From NCBI GenBank assembly GCA_018650185.1, contig JABIGL010000176.1:1-34509 (forward strand): DNA of 34,509 bases, in the 5' to 3' direction. Of this stretch, positions 33,378 to 34,509 are shown one piece after another; within the stretch, counting starts at the first letter, position 1, and the number at the start of each line of letters is the position of its first letter. The notes beneath the pieces are model-generated. The model worked only from the letters and a program-made list of their open reading frames with translations, searched no databases and was not told the DNA's origin. Source of the DNA: Chloroflexota bacterium. GTDB taxonomy: Bacteria; Chloroflexota; Dehalococcoidia; Lucifugimonadales; Lucifugimonadaceae. The translations under genes and the position numbers were made by a program.

Positions 33378-34247
33378 TCAATCGTTAACGGCTTCAGACT
33401 CCGGTGATTCGACATCTGGCTCAACGTAGATGAACTCGTGCACTTTTTTAACGAACTCGTCCCGATGGGAATGATGAATCTCGTGGGCTGAGCCTTCGAT
33501 CAAGATGTGTGAAACGAGCGGGTTCTTTTCGGCGGCCCATTTCGCATCCTCCTCTTTCACAGCCGAACCGTTTTCGGGGTCCGCCCGCATGATGAGCATT
33601 GGGCAAGTGACGCGTCCGATCAGGTCATCCGGATCAAAGTCGAGCTGCTTTCCGCCATCCAGCGCCAGTGTGAAAACGTCCGGGTCCAGCTTGATGAGGT
33701 TGCGGGCGAGGGCTCTGCTTACATACGCCGGTCTATCAGGCGACCGCTTTTGCAGCATGGTGAACAGCCCGATCTCCGTCATGTCAGACGCCGCGAGATC
33801 CTGCGCCCGCTTGAACCGTTCGCGATATTTAGTCGGGTTGCCGTCATCTGGATGGCGTTTCGAGAACAACGGGGGATCCACTGCGATCGCAGTCGTCACA
33901 AGTTCAGGATGATCGGCGGCGATCACCGTGGCGATAACTCCGCCCAGCGAGTGACCGACAAGCGCCGCCGGTTCTCCGACCACGTCGCGTAGGAAGGGCA
34001 CGATGTCTTCTGCGTACTGGGTGAATCTGTACCCCCCCTGAACGCGTCCGGAATCACCGTGCCCCCGTAGATCCGGGGCGAATACCTGGCGGATCGTTGC
34101 GAATTCCGGGAGTAGGGATGTCCAATCCTGGCGTCGCGCCCCAAGCCCATGAATAAACACCACCGGTGGTCCGTTGTTTGGACCGGCGTCGTAGGCCAGT
34201 GAGGTTTCGGGCGCGTCGTATTTGTTGGACGTGAATTGTGGGGGCAT
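33378..34247 (-). CDS. Alpha/beta-fold hydrolase
   Basis: A 289-aa serine hydrolase of the alpha/beta fold. The oxyanion motif FIHGLGARRQDW precedes DLRGHGDSG, and the nucleophile elbow is VGHSLGG with Ser100 counted from the ATG. The likely catalytic acid is in MRADPENG and the His in GSAHEIHHSH. A cap domain occupies about residues 130-215. Esterase, epoxide hydrolase or C-C hydrolase activity are all possible. ATG 34247 is preferred; a GTG at 34256 would add three residues. Neither has a good ribosome site. The C-terminus is acidic (PDVESPESEAVND). It is followed by the GDPD gene and preceded by a hairpin. Confidence 0.88.
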   Translation of the reverse strand: MPPQFTSNKYDAPETSLAYDAGPNNGPPVVFIHGLGARRQDWTSLLPEFATIRQVFAPDLRGHGDSGRVQGGYRFTQYAEDIVPFLRDVVGEPAALVGHSLGGVIATVIAADHPELVTTAIAVDPPLFSKRHPDDGNPTKYRERFKRAQDLAASDMTEIGLFTMLQKRSPDRPAYVSRALARNLIKLDPDVFTLALDGGKQLDFDPDDLIGRVTCPMLIMRADPENGSAVKEEDAKWAAEKNPLVSHILIEGSAHEIHHSHRDEFVKKVHEFIYVEPDVESPESEAVND

Positions 34248-34261
34248 GTTGGACACAGGAA

Positions 34262-34281
34262 GGGCGGGCCAAAGCCCGCCC
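34262..34281 (-). terminator. Hairpin between PPOX-type and hydrolase genes
   Basis: GGGCGGGC (34262-34269) and GCCCGCCC (34274-34281) form perfect 8-bp arms around a 4-nt loop; on the minus strand TTCCTGT follows. It sits 50 bp after the end of the partial gene at the window edge and just before the hydrolase start, consistent with a weak intrinsic terminator. Confidence 0.45.
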
Positions 34282-34331
34282 GGTCCCGGTGAATTCTTTC
34301 CTGGTTTACTGGCCTGATTGGCTGGGGCTGG

Positions 34332-34509
34332 TTAGTAGAGCTGGGTTTTGCTCCGTTCATCCATGTCTGCCTGCATTTCCTCCACGTTGCCTTGCCCGTT
34401 CAAAGCATGGTCGTTGAGGATGCAGGCCATCGTCGGGAGATCGTCCCTGGACGGCCACGTGGTCGGATCCCAGAGGTCGGACCGTAAAAAGGCCTTGGGG
34501 CAGTGCATG
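34332..34509 (-). CDS. PPOX-type FMN-binding protein, C-terminal part (partial)
   Basis: The last 58 codons of a minus-strand gene that enters from the right edge of the window. The visible C-terminus contains HCPKAFLRSDLWDP, then TTWPSRDDLPTMACILNDH, ending MDERSKTQLY. As I remember the family, this is the end of pyridoxamine-5'-phosphate-oxidase-like flavoproteins of the MSMEG_1061 type, where HC-KA--RS-LWDP is characteristic. The FMN-binding core lies outside the window, so the reaction cannot be judged. Relatives reduce F420- or flavin-linked substrates or are uncharacterised. The stop is TAA at 34334-34332. Confidence 0.65.
   Translation of the reverse strand, partial: MHCPKAFLRSDLWDPTTWPSRDDLPTMACILNDHALNGQGNVEEMQADMDERSKTQLY

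Noticed and set aside
1-34509. CRISPR array, tRNA, rRNA, transposase, integrase or defence genes
   Set aside because: No regularly spaced direct repeats of CRISPR size, no cloverleaf-like sequence and no such protein motifs were seen on either strand.

Overview
The window looks like chromosomal DNA of a free-living bacterium, most likely a Chloroflexota (Dehalococcoidia / marine SAR202-like) genome. This placement is inferred, not proven. The reasons are the moderately high GC, frequent TTG and GTG start codons, a single-chain AccD-AccA carboxyltransferase, a Chloroflexota-style FtsK with an insertion in its alpha domain, and a mixture of housekeeping genes with enolase-superfamily and other small-molecule catabolic genes. 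No rRNA, tRNA, CRISPR array, transposase, phage gene or plasmid gene was seen. Nearly all the sequence is coding and most genes lie on the minus strand.

Region 1 (1-9.0 kb). A plus-strand pair (2-hydroxyacid dehydrogenase, Cof-type HAD phosphatase) converges on a minus-strand housekeeping run: family 4 uracil-DNA glycosylase, RNase J, FtsK, fused AccDA. Region 2 (9.0-14.1 kb, minus). The fatty-acid/ribosome cluster yceD(DUF177)-rpmF-fabD-nusB-acpP is preceded by a 16-bp palindrome just downstream of a -10-like box. Upstream of it lies an acyl-CoA dehydrogenase and PIG-L deacetylase pair. Region 3 (14.2-16.7 kb, plus). The complete Holliday-junction operon ruvC-ruvA-ruvB. Region 4 (16.8-20.5 kb, minus). 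Two translationally coupled ABC exporter half-transporters whose motifs predict an asymmetric heterodimer with one degenerate ATP site.

Region 5 (21-25.6 kb) is the most metabolically distinctive part. Two tandem paralogous mandelate-racemase/galactonate-dehydratase-type enolases are divergently transcribed from a YjhG/YagF-type D-xylonate dehydratase, which suggests catabolism of sugar acids. Region 6 (25.8-34.5 kb, minus) holds a LOG-like protein, a VTT-domain membrane protein, a HAD phosphatase, an SthA-like flavoprotein lacking the redox cysteines, a DHDPS-fold protein lacking the Schiff-base lysine, a cyclic amidohydrolase, a glycerophosphodiester phosphodiesterase, an alpha/beta hydrolase, and the 3' end of a PPOX-type flavoprotein gene.

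Several families of short palindromic repeats occupy the gaps between genes, including a 101-bp element with nested inverted arms and a G/C-rich hairpin family sharing a CCGCCCCTA core at three sites. I found no clear defence system or wholly new multi-gene system. The best leads are the sugar-acid island, the catalytically altered DHDPS-like protein, the palindrome ahead of the fatty-acid cluster, and the repeat families.
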